Part shown: piece by piece, positions 1 to 5,211 of the stretch
Layout: each line of letters begins with the position of its first letter
Position numbering within the stretch: the stretch's first letter is position 1
Assembly (NCBI GenBank): GCA_902468695.1
Contig: CABQZS010000013.1
Coordinates: 1 to 7,301, forward strand
DNA: 7,301 bases
Reading direction: 5' to 3'
Source: an uncultured Collinsella sp.
GTDB taxonomy: Bacteria > Actinomycetota > Coriobacteriia > Coriobacteriales > Coriobacteriaceae
Notes under the pieces: generated by a model
Told to the model about the DNA's origin: nothing
Database searches by the model: none
The model's input: only the letters and a program-made list of their open reading frames with translations
Translations under genes and position numbers: made by a program

Positions 1-230
1 CTTGCCCAGGCGAGGTCGGTGGCGATCTTGGCGTCGCTGTCGCCGTCGACGACGTTGGCGCTAAAGATCTGGAAGGCATCGTAGCTGCGCGCCACGGTGC
101 CGCTCACCGTGATGGAACCGGTCGAGGTCGGCGCGGCCTGCGCGGATGCGGGGAACACAACCGCGCAGGTGCCGATCAGGAGGGCAAGCAGCGCAAACAA
201 GATCGGGAAGGAGCAAACTTTCTTATTCAC
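1..230 (-). CDS. FimA-like isopeptide-forming fimbrial (backbone) pilin, N-terminal part, truncated by window edge
   Basis: This gene starts at a GTG (228-230) and runs off the left edge, so only 76 residues are visible. They begin with a short basic stretch (NKK), a hydrophobic core of about 20 residues, and an Ala-rich cleavage region (ASAQA) near residues 29-33: a Sec signal peptide. The mature part opens with SITVSGTVARSYDAFQIF, typical of the N-terminal domain of sortase-polymerised backbone pilins that carry the fimbrial isopeptide D2 domain. The D2 domain, pilin motif and sorting signal would lie outside the window. The GTG is chosen because a strong ribosome-binding site (GGGAGG, 239-244) sits 8 nt upstream and the signal peptide starts exactly there. 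The start overlaps the upstream adhesin gene by 8 nt, so the two are probably translationally coupled. It is likely the shaft subunit of the pilus whose tip is the adhesin. Pilin family membership is fairly secure; the backbone role is inferred. Confidence 0.8.
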   Translation of the reverse strand, partial: MNKKVCSFPILFALLALLIGTCAVVFPASAQAAPTSTGSITVSGTVARSYDAFQIFSANVVDGDSDAKIATDLAWA

Positions 231-3200
231 GACGCTTGCCTCCCTTCGCATTCGCCTTGCGACGAATGTGCATCCAGGCCGCAGCAGCGCAAAGCACCGC
301 CGCGCCGGCAAGGTACGTCAGAGTGACGCCCGACATACCAGAAAGGGGCAAAGAGGTGGAGTAGGTGTTGGTGAAGGTGGGAAGGCTTTGGCCAGCGCTG
401 GTGTCCTCACCGTATTTAAGCGGTTGCTGCTTATCAGCGGAGATCTCTTTGCCCTTGGCATTGAAAATCTTGGTGTAAGACACTTCGCACTTAATCGTCT
501 TATCAGACTGATCAGTTGCGTTGACCGTAATCTTGTAGACCGACTTGTCGTACGTGTAGTTCGTGAACGGTGCGGTCGGCGGCTGTTCGCGGACGTAATA
601 GGTGAAGGTATTGCTTGCACCACGGCCGGTGGAGTCAGACTCGAGCTTGTTTAGCTTATCGAGTGTGTACTCAATCTTGTCGACGAAGCTCAGGGTCTGG
701 GACTTCTTGTCGCCAGCCTTCGTATTAACCGTCTTAGCGTTATTAAAGTCCTCGTTATCCGCAAACTCGAGCGTAAACTCCTTCATCTCGCCACCCTTAA
801 CGACCTTGGTCGCCTTAGGAGTCCAGGAGCCGTACGAGTTGTACGGAGTGTATTCGTTAGTGAAAGTCACCGAGCTATCTTCACAGGCAATTGGATAATA
901 GCCATCTCTATTCTGCACATTGTCCCATGAATTTGTGACACTCCACACCCCAGATGACTTGTCGAGTTCATGCTTGGTCACACTGACGTTTTCAATCGTG
1001 TAGTTATGGATGTTGAGGGGTATCTGCTTGTTCGGGTTTTCTTTTGTCGGAACAGTCATGAGCTCGGTCTTTGTATCCTTAACCGATGCCACAATCTCAT
1101 ACACAGCTGAGTCGTATGTGATGTCGGAGTCCTCGCCGGTATCTTCGACCAAGTAGTATGTGATTTTGTCAGCCGTACCGCTCGCTGCGAACTGTTCACC
1201 AAGCTTAAACGTGATGTTGCCGCTTGCATCATTATTTGCAGTTCCCACCTCAGCGCAAGCGTCGCGATTGAATTTCCCATTAACGAAAGGATCTTCCGAA
1301 TCCTTGCGGTAGACCATAAAGGTGAACTCATTCCCAGTGAGCGTTTTGTTCTTATCAGTCTGCGAATCGATTAGCTTCTTGGTCGCCTTCAGCTTAAGGC
1401 TCGGGTAGACATACGTATCCGCAGGCTGACCCAAGTACAGATCGCCATTCGACATGATGCCACCGCCATGATCCCAGGAATAATTTCCGGTGATGAAGGT
1501 TGTCGCAGCTTTCTGCGCAGCCGTCGCCTCATCGCTTCCGGCTTGAACACCCGAAGTCAATCCTATGCTTTGATAAATCTGCACACCGCCATTGGCGGGA
1601 ATATCAATCTTCTCCTTGAGCTCTTTACTTCCCGAATACTGGGCATCTCCGCCGCCGAGCATCTTGCCGATTACTGCCGCAATCGGATCAGTATGGCCAG
1701 CCTTTGCCGCAAGGAAGAAATCGGCATGACCGTTCTCGCGAAACACCTCCGAGTTGTATGCATCTCTATCTTCAGTCTTTTCACCACCACCACCTGAAAG
1801 ATGGGGTTTAGCTTCATTGCCGGTATTTTTCTCCTTGTTGTAAACATTTTCATTATTAAAATGATTATCATCATGCTCTTCGCCGGCAGACAAATTGCCA
1901 AAGATTGCCGTGCCCTCAGTGTTCGTTACCAACGTCTTGCCCGTGGGGCAGACTGCAACGCCGCCGCCGTAGCCGTCGGCTGTATTGGCGCTAATGTACG
2001 AGTTGTACACAAAGAGCCTGCCAGCATTAGATGCTGCAACATTCGAATCACCCTGAACAAAGATGCCGCCGCCGCCCCAGTCAAAGCGAGACATGCAGTG
2101 GTTATTAGTGATGTAGACTGGGCTATCTTTTGACGCTCCACTTATCATCGCGTCAATCATCTGGCCCACTCGGATGCCGGCACCTTCAGATCGGTAGCTC
2201 ACGTTAGAGGCAATAATTCCTCCTTTAATGTCGAGCCATACCCTATCATGTTGAAAAATATTGGTAACGTAAACGCCGCCGCCAGCTTCCTCGGAATAGT
2301 TGCCAGTAATCTGGCCACCAGAAATGGTGACATGGGCGCCGTTATTGGCAGCAAGCCCAGCGCCGCCATGGCCACCCTGGCCATCCTCGCCGCAAAACTT
2401 GGCGTATTTATTGTTAGTGATGTAGCCACCAGAAACGGTCACACTACCGCCCGAAACCAAGATGCCGCCACCGAGACCAACCGAATCAGAATACGTAGCG
2501 TTGCCAGAAATGATTCCACCCGCAAGCTTCAAGGTGGCTCCATTGTCAGCGTAGACGCCGCCGCCAGAAGCTGCCTTGTTTCCCGCGACCACACCGTCTG
2601 TCATTTCGAGGCTGGCTTTCGCGCCCGTTATGCACAGACCACCGCCCCAGCCACCGCCGTTGCCGTTGGTGACGTAACCGCCTTCGATTTTGACCTTACC
2701 CGTAGAAAAAATCACATGGCCGTCATCGCTCAGATTGGCGGCCGTGGTAATCATGCCGCCCTTGAGATCGAGCGTGCAGTCCTCATTAACGGTGACCACT
2801 CGCTTTACGGAACCCCTGTCCGATGCCGCAACGATAGCGCCAAAGCCCGTAACGTCATGCTTGTACGTAGTCTCGGTGGTGCAAAGTCCATCTGTATTGG
2901 GCGTGCTCTTAGTCTCATAGTAAGTAAGACTCTTGGGTGCGCCGCCATTAGAGCTAGACCCGTCTCCCTTTTCCCATGTCATGGTCGCAGGCTGACCCGC
3001 CGTCGTTTCGACCCGAGACTGTTTGTCTATTGTTTTACCTGAAGTTTTACCTGAATCCTCGATAGTGAGTGTGGCTCCTTCTTTGACCACAAAGAAGGAG
3101 TCTTTGTTGCCGGAACCATGGCAGAGCATGTTGCCGTTAAGATCGATGGTGGTGTCTTTGTTGATGACAATCTGCTGATTCGAATAGGCATAACCCGTCA

Positions 3201-3660
3201 GTCGAAACGTACCGCCACCGGTGAATCGTCCAGCAACGTCACCGTTTACCTCGATATAGCCATCGTCACTGACGGGAGCGATAGCGTTTTCGTCGCTATT
3301 TTCATTATCGGAAGGCTGTGCGTCGGAAGGCTGCGCGGTGCTCTTGGCTTCCGCGCCATCGGCAGTCGAGTCTGCTGCAGCGATATCTTCGCTCGCGTCG
3401 CCCTCAGTCTCGTCACTATTCTGGTTTTCGGCATCCCCGTTGTTGGTGTTGTCTACATCAGTAGACTCACTTGAGGAACCCCCCCCCATCACAGTTTCCT
3501 CGGCAGAAACTGTCTGATCATCGTTGGCAATGGCCTGCGAGATCGGAGGCATGACGAGCGACAGCACAAGGCTCAAAACGGAGGCTCCGCACAAAACGCC
3601 TGCCAGTACACGGCGCGTCGCTTTTTTACTCTGCTTAGTTTTTTCTGAATTCGCTTTCAT
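223..3660 (-). CDS. Large pilus-associated surface adhesin: beta-helix region plus two Spy0128-like isopeptide domains, LPLSG anchor
   Basis: This 1145-residue cell-wall protein starts at the ATG 3658-3660, with a GGGGAGGAG ribosome-binding site 6 nt upstream. Residues 1-45 are a long signal peptide: Lys/Arg-rich, then hydrophobic, ending SQAIA. Residues 46-132 are an acidic Ser/Asn/Asp linker. Residues 135-735 carry many Gly-rich turns of the type GGxxxGN/ISGG, as in a right-handed parallel beta-helix (pectin-lyase-like fold). Two Spy0128-like domains follow. Domain 1 (about 755-938) has candidate bond residues K761 and N935 with E839 as catalytic acid. Domain 2 (about 946-1101) has K952, N1098 and E1025. 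These assignments rest on the motifs KATK, YYxxE and FTNxY. The sorting signal is LPLSG (1104-1108), then a membrane segment (about 1111-1131) and a basic tail. As the first gene before a backbone pilin it is probably the tip adhesin; the ligand is unknown. Base composition is less GC-rich than the genes to the right. A G9 run at codons 58-61 may make it phase-variable. Confidence 0.85.
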   Translation of the reverse strand: MKANSEKTKQSKKATRRVLAGVLCGASVLSLVLSLVMPPISQAIANDDQTVSAEETVMGGGSSSESTDVDNTNNGDAENQNSDETEGDASEDIAAADSTADGAEAKSTAQPSDAQPSDNENSDENAIAPVSDDGYIEVNGDVAGRFTGGGTFRLTGYAYSNQQIVINKDTTIDLNGNMLCHGSGNKDSFFVVKEGATLTIEDSGKTSGKTIDKQSRVETTAGQPATMTWEKGDGSSSNGGAPKSLTYYETKSTPNTDGLCTTETTYKHDVTGFGAIVAASDRGSVKRVVTVNEDCTLDLKGGMITTAANLSDDGHVIFSTGKVKIEGGYVTNGNGGGWGGGLCITGAKASLEMTDGVVAGNKAASGGGVYADNGATLKLAGGIISGNATYSDSVGLGGGILVSGGSVTVSGGYITNNKYAKFCGEDGQGGHGGAGLAANNGAHVTISGGQITGNYSEEAGGGVYVTNIFQHDRVWLDIKGGIIASNVSYRSEGAGIRVGQMIDAMISGASKDSPVYITNNHCMSRFDWGGGGIFVQGDSNVAASNAGRLFVYNSYISANTADGYGGGVAVCPTGKTLVTNTEGTAIFGNLSAGEEHDDNHFNNENVYNKEKNTGNEAKPHLSGGGGEKTEDRDAYNSEVFRENGHADFFLAAKAGHTDPIAAVIGKMLGGGDAQYSGSKELKEKIDIPANGGVQIYQSIGLTSGVQAGSDEATAAQKAATTFITGNYSWDHGGGIMSNGDLYLGQPADTYVYPSLKLKATKKLIDSQTDKNKTLTGNEFTFMVYRKDSEDPFVNGKFNRDACAEVGTANNDASGNITFKLGEQFAASGTADKITYYLVEDTGEDSDITYDSAVYEIVASVKDTKTELMTVPTKENPNKQIPLNIHNYTIENVSVTKHELDKSSGVWSVTNSWDNVQNRDGYYPIACEDSSVTFTNEYTPYNSYGSWTPKATKVVKGGEMKEFTLEFADNEDFNNAKTVNTKAGDKKSQTLSFVDKIEYTLDKLNKLESDSTGRGASNTFTYYVREQPPTAPFTNYTYDKSVYKITVNATDQSDKTIKCEVSYTKIFNAKGKEISADKQQPLKYGEDTSAGQSLPTFTNTYSTSLPLSGMSGVTLTYLAGAAVLCAAAAWMHIRRKANAKGGKRRE
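239..244 (-). promoter_or_regulatory. Ribosome-binding site deciding the GTG start of the backbone pilin
   Basis: On the minus strand this reads GGGAGG, 8 nt before the GTG at 228-230. It lies inside the last codons of the adhesin gene. It supports the non-ATG start and the 8-nt overlap of the two genes. Confidence 0.75.
3032..3055 (-). repeat. Perfect 12-bp tandem duplication inside the adhesin gene
   Basis: Two identical 12-bp units (3032-3043 and 3044-3055; plus strand GTTTTACCTGAA) encode a doubled SGKT at residues 203-210. The unit is a multiple of three, so a copy-number change would lengthen or shorten a loop near the start of the beta-helix region without breaking the frame. Confidence 0.9.
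3308..3337 (-). repeat. 15-bp tandem duplication in the acidic linker of the adhesin gene
   Basis: Two 15-bp units (3308-3322 and 3323-3337) differ at one base and encode a doubled AQPSD at residues 109-118. Like the 12-bp repeat nearby, it keeps the frame and could vary linker length. Confidence 0.85.
3479..3487 (-). repeat. G9 homopolymer at codons 58-61 of the adhesin gene, candidate phase-variation tract
   Basis: The plus strand has nine consecutive C residues, read as nine G in the adhesin mRNA. The run spans the last base of codon 58 (ATG) through GGG GGG GG of codons 59-61. At nine residues the long frame is open. With one G fewer the reading frame meets TAG at 3453-3455; with one more it meets TGA at 3467-3469. 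The run lies shortly after the signal peptide, in a low-complexity linker that would tolerate extra glycines. Replication slippage at such tracts is a known on/off mechanism for surface structures, including, from memory, sortase-dependent pili of bifidobacteria. The run is seen; switching is inferred. Confidence 0.85.
3491..3513 (-). promoter_or_regulatory. Perfect 8-bp hairpin immediately upstream of the G9 run
   Basis: Arms 3491-3498 and 3506-3513 (ACAGTTTC / GAAACTGT) are perfectly complementary around a 7-nt loop. In the mRNA the stem ends three bases (GAT) before the first G of the tract. RNA stem-loops directly 5' of a homopolymer are known to stimulate transcriptional slippage in some insertion-sequence genes. 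The structure is seen; a role here is inferred. It could also be a coincidence of the repeated codons (residues TVS and ETV). Confidence 0.6.
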
Positions 3661-3666
3661 CGATGT

Positions 3667-3675
3667 CTCCTCCCC
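3667..3675 (-). promoter_or_regulatory. Ribosome-binding site of the adhesin gene
   Basis: GGGGAGGAG on the minus strand, with its AGGAG core 6 nt before the ATG. This strong site fixes the start at 3658-3660. Confidence 0.85.
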
Positions 3676-3714
3676 AAGAGACCGCGATCTTGCTCTTTCA
3701 CTATCAAACGTATC

Positions 3715-3735
3715 TGCGCAATCTGTAATTGCGCA
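3715..3735. promoter_or_regulatory. Perfect dyad (8-bp arms, 5-bp centre) in the pilus operon leader
   Basis: Arms TGCGCAAT (3715-3722) and ATTGCGCA (3728-3735) flank CTGTA. The dyad lies about 15 bp downstream of the candidate -10 box at 3750-3755, so it would overlap or directly follow the transcription start. It could be an operator for a dimeric repressor or a leader hairpin. The symmetry is seen; the role is inferred. Confidence 0.5.
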
Positions 3736-3749
3736 CGCTTATAGTACAT

Positions 3750-3779
3750 ATTGTAACGATTGTTTGAACATCTAAGCAA
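3750..3779 (-). promoter_or_regulatory. Candidate promoter of the pilus operon, proximal
   Basis: On the minus strand TTGCTT (-35, 3774-3779) is followed after 18 bp by TACAAT (-10, 3750-3755). It would give a leader of roughly 80 nt. An alternative overlapping pair is TTCAAA with TACTAT at 16-bp spacing. Both are judged by similarity to the sigma-70-type consensus only. Confidence 0.4.
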
Positions 3780-3906
3780 AAATACCGATAGTTTTGTAGC
3801 GAATTCTCAATTCTCTTGACATTTGCTCGGATTTACCTTCGTTTATTCGCTATAAAATATCTATTTCTACTGGTAATTAAGCTAGTTATCATTTTTTTAA
3901 TAGCAT

Positions 3907-3935
3907 TTTATTTATTTGCACAACATTTTGCTCAA
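3907..3935 (-). promoter_or_regulatory. Candidate weak distal promoter of the pilus operon
   Basis: TTGAGC (3930-3935) and AATAAA (3907-3912) with a 17-bp spacer on the minus strand. Both boxes match the consensus at only four of six positions, as in activator-dependent promoters. The direct-repeat pair at 3949-3978 lies 13 bp upstream of its -35 box. This is a weak call made mainly on that arrangement. Confidence 0.25.
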
Positions 3936-3948
3936 GAGCGTGCATCCT

Positions 3949-3978
3949 GTGAACGGTCGAAAATCAACCGTGAGCGGT
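3949..3978 (-). promoter_or_regulatory. LytTR-like pair of 9-bp direct repeats
   Basis: On the minus strand ACCGCTCAC (3970-3978) and ACCGTTCAC (3949-3957) differ at one base and are separated by 12 bp, a 21-bp period. Response regulators with a LytTR DNA-binding domain bind two imperfect 9-bp direct repeats about 12 bp apart, with a consensus close to (T/A)(A/C)(C/A)GTTN(A/G)(T/G). The second repeat fits eight of nine positions and the first seven. The repeat pair is seen; the regulator family is inferred and no such gene is in the window. Confidence 0.4.
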
Positions 3979-4117
3979 AGGTCATTAACCGGGAGGAATA
4001 GACTACCAAATTGATGGGAATATCTTTACTTCACCGGTAGTTAGAAGCATGATGTTCAGACAACGTTATTTGAATTTTCGCGCAGATTTTAGGTATCAAT
4101 TCACCCAAATCGCCAGA

Positions 4118-4154
4118 GGCCACCGCAAAGGAGCCTGCCCCCTTTGCGGTGGTC
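4118..4154. repeat. GGGnCAGG palindrome, copy A, 3' of the HAD phosphatase gene
   Basis: Perfect 12-bp arms CCACCGCAAAGG (4120-4131) and its complement (4141-4152) surround a 9-nt loop. Read on the minus strand, the apex contains GGGGCAGG. It starts about 12 nt after the HAD stop codon, beyond a run of eight C/G (4154-4161). No T-tract follows it in the direction of HAD transcription, so it is not a canonical terminator. Its stem differs from copies B and C by paired, compensating changes. Confidence 0.85.
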
Positions 4155-4165
4155 CCCCCCCGGCG

Positions 4166-4987
4166 CTACAGCAGATGTTCCTCGATAAAGATCGCGATGC
4201 CGTCTTTGTCGTTGCTCGCGGTTACAAAATCGGCGGCGGAGCGGGTGGCATCGCTGCCATTTGCCATGGCCACGCCCACGCCGGCGTCGGCCACCATGCA
4301 GGTGTCGTTGTCCGCATCGCCAAACACGCAGATGTCCTGGAGCTCCATGTCGTTGAGCTCCGCCACGCGCACAAGGCCGCGCGTCTTGGACACGCGCGGA
4401 TCCATGAACTCGTAGAGCCGCTGCGTGGTTTGCAGAGCCGCCGCCTTAACAGTGTCATCGGCAAACGTCGACGCCCGCTCAATCACCCGCGGCATCACCT
4501 CGGGCGCCATAGTAAACATCACCTTGGGCTGCGGCTCGCGCAAGAACTCGGCAAAATCGACCACCTGGTAGGGCACGCCGTCGACGCGCGACAGGTGCTC
4601 GACGCACGCGTTGCTCTCGGGCACGTAGAACACGCCGTCTCGGGGGCAGACGGGCGTTGCCGGAAGGTCCGCCATGTGCTTGCAGATGCGCGCGATGGTC
4701 TCGCCCGGCAGCGGATAGCTCAGCTCGTTGATGTCGTGCGCGTGGTCGATGACCTCGGCGCCACCGCAGCCCACCAGCACGTCTACCAGGCCTTCGATAC
4801 CCCAGAGCTCGTACATGGCCTCGGTCGCGTGGGCGTCGCGCCCGGTGCACAGGCCAAAGAGCACGCCGCGCTCGCGCAGGGCGCGGATCGCCGCCACGGT
4901 GCGCGGGGACACCGTGTGCTGGCTCGTGAGCAGCGTGCCGTCGATATCGCAGAACACGGCTTTGATGTGGCTGAAGGTGGTGTCCAT
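4166..4987 (-). CDS. Cof-type HAD superfamily phosphatase (subclass IIB), probable sugar- or small-phosphate hydrolase
   Basis: The protein is 273 residues, the usual length for the Cof/IIB group of cytosolic, Mg2+-dependent phosphatases acting on small phosphorylated metabolites. All four HAD motifs are visible. Motif I is DIDGT, with nucleophile D14 and acid/base D16. Motif II is CTGR (T48). Motif III is the lysine of DPRVSK (K201). Motif IV is GDADND (D224 and D228), followed by GVAMANGSD, typical of the Cof C-terminus. The cap domain lies roughly at residues 76-195. The start is the ATG 4985-4987, with AAAGG 5 nt upstream. A longer in-frame start at 5132-5134 was rejected because the extra 49 residues are translated palindrome and intergenic DNA. 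The gene is GC-rich, like the MFS gene. It is 224 bp from the MFS stop with a terminator-like palindrome between, so it is probably a separate transcript. The substrate cannot be read from the sequence. Confidence 0.9.
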   Translation of the reverse strand: MDTTFSHIKAVFCDIDGTLLTSQHTVSPRTVAAIRALRERGVLFGLCTGRDAHATEAMYELWGIEGLVDVLVGCGGAEVIDHAHDINELSYPLPGETIARICKHMADLPATPVCPRDGVFYVPESNACVEHLSRVDGVPYQVVDFAEFLREPQPKVMFTMAPEVMPRVIERASTFADDTVKAAALQTTQRLYEFMDPRVSKTRGLVRVAELNDMELQDICVFGDADNDTCMVADAGVGVAMANGSDATRSAADFVTASNDKDGIAIFIEEHLL

Positions 4988-5078
4988 GGGGGCCTTTCTG
5001 GGTTGTGCGGCGGTGTGGGGCGTATTCGTGAACGGCGTACATGGTATACCAAGGCGCGGGCGCGGCCCCTCAAAGCAA

Positions 5079-5113
5079 AAACCACCACAAAGGTGCCTGG
5101 CCCCTTTGTGGTG
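5079..5113 (-). terminator. GGGnCAGG palindrome, copy B, likely terminator of the MFS transcript
   Basis: Perfect 11-bp arms CACCACAAAGG (5083-5093) and its complement (5103-5113) enclose a 9-nt loop; on the minus strand the apex reads GGGCCAGG. On that strand the stem is followed by GTTTTTGCTTTG, a U-rich tract as in intrinsic terminators, in the direction of MFS transcription. It shares stem, loop and the flanking T-rich tail with copy C. It lies between the MFS and HAD genes. Confidence 0.7.
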
Positions 5114-5146
5114 ACCGGACCCGCAGGATGGCATGGCCCGGGGCGC

Positions 5147-5211
5147 AAACCATCACAACATTCGACGCTTTTCGGCAAAATCGCAATTTTCATCGAATGT
5201 TGTGATGGTTT
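5147..5211. repeat. 65-bp palindrome with 19-bp perfect arms just after the MFS stop codon
   Basis: Arms 5147-5165 and 5193-5211 are exact reverse complements. The 27-nt centre contains a smaller perfect hairpin, AAAAT (5177-5181) / ATTTT (5186-5190). The outer arm ends one base before the MFS stop codon (5212-5214). It has no GGGnCAGG core and no clear T-tract after it, so it differs from the other palindromes here. No flanking target duplication was seen. It could be a small dispersed palindromic element or an mRNA 3'-end stabiliser. Confidence 0.8.

Larger units (their letters stand above)
3661..4117 (-). other. AT-rich non-coding upstream region of the pilus operon
   Basis: No open frame with a ribosome-binding site was found here on either strand. 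The only frames crossing it are tiny, or form the start of the long plus-strand frame that is antisense to the HAD gene. The region is clearly more AT-rich than the genes to its right. It holds the candidate promoters, the direct repeats and the dyad listed separately. It most likely serves as the control region for the leftward pilus operon. Confidence 0.7.

Noticed and set aside
97..654. Plus-strand open frame of 185 codons across the two pilin genes
   Set aside because: Both minus-strand genes here have clear protein features and a ribosome-binding site; this frame has neither.
2248..3042. Plus-strand open frame of 264 codons
   Set aside because: It mirrors the Gly-rich repeats of the adhesin on the other strand; no recognisable domain or start signal.
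3246..3434. Minus-strand frame that might be used after slippage at the G9 tract
   Set aside because: A TAG at 3453-3455 precedes it in the same frame, so slippage by one base would terminate before reaching it.
3816..3856. TTGACA followed by TATAAA on the plus strand
   Set aside because: The spacing is 29 bp, too long for a promoter, and no plus-strand gene follows.
4154..4161. Run of eight C residues next to the HAD gene
   Set aside because: It lies after the HAD stop codon between the gene and palindrome A, so length change would not alter any protein.
4988..5134. 49-codon N-terminal extension of the HAD gene
   Set aside because: It would translate the terminator-like palindrome B; the ATG at 4985-4987 has a ribosome-binding site and begins just before motif I.
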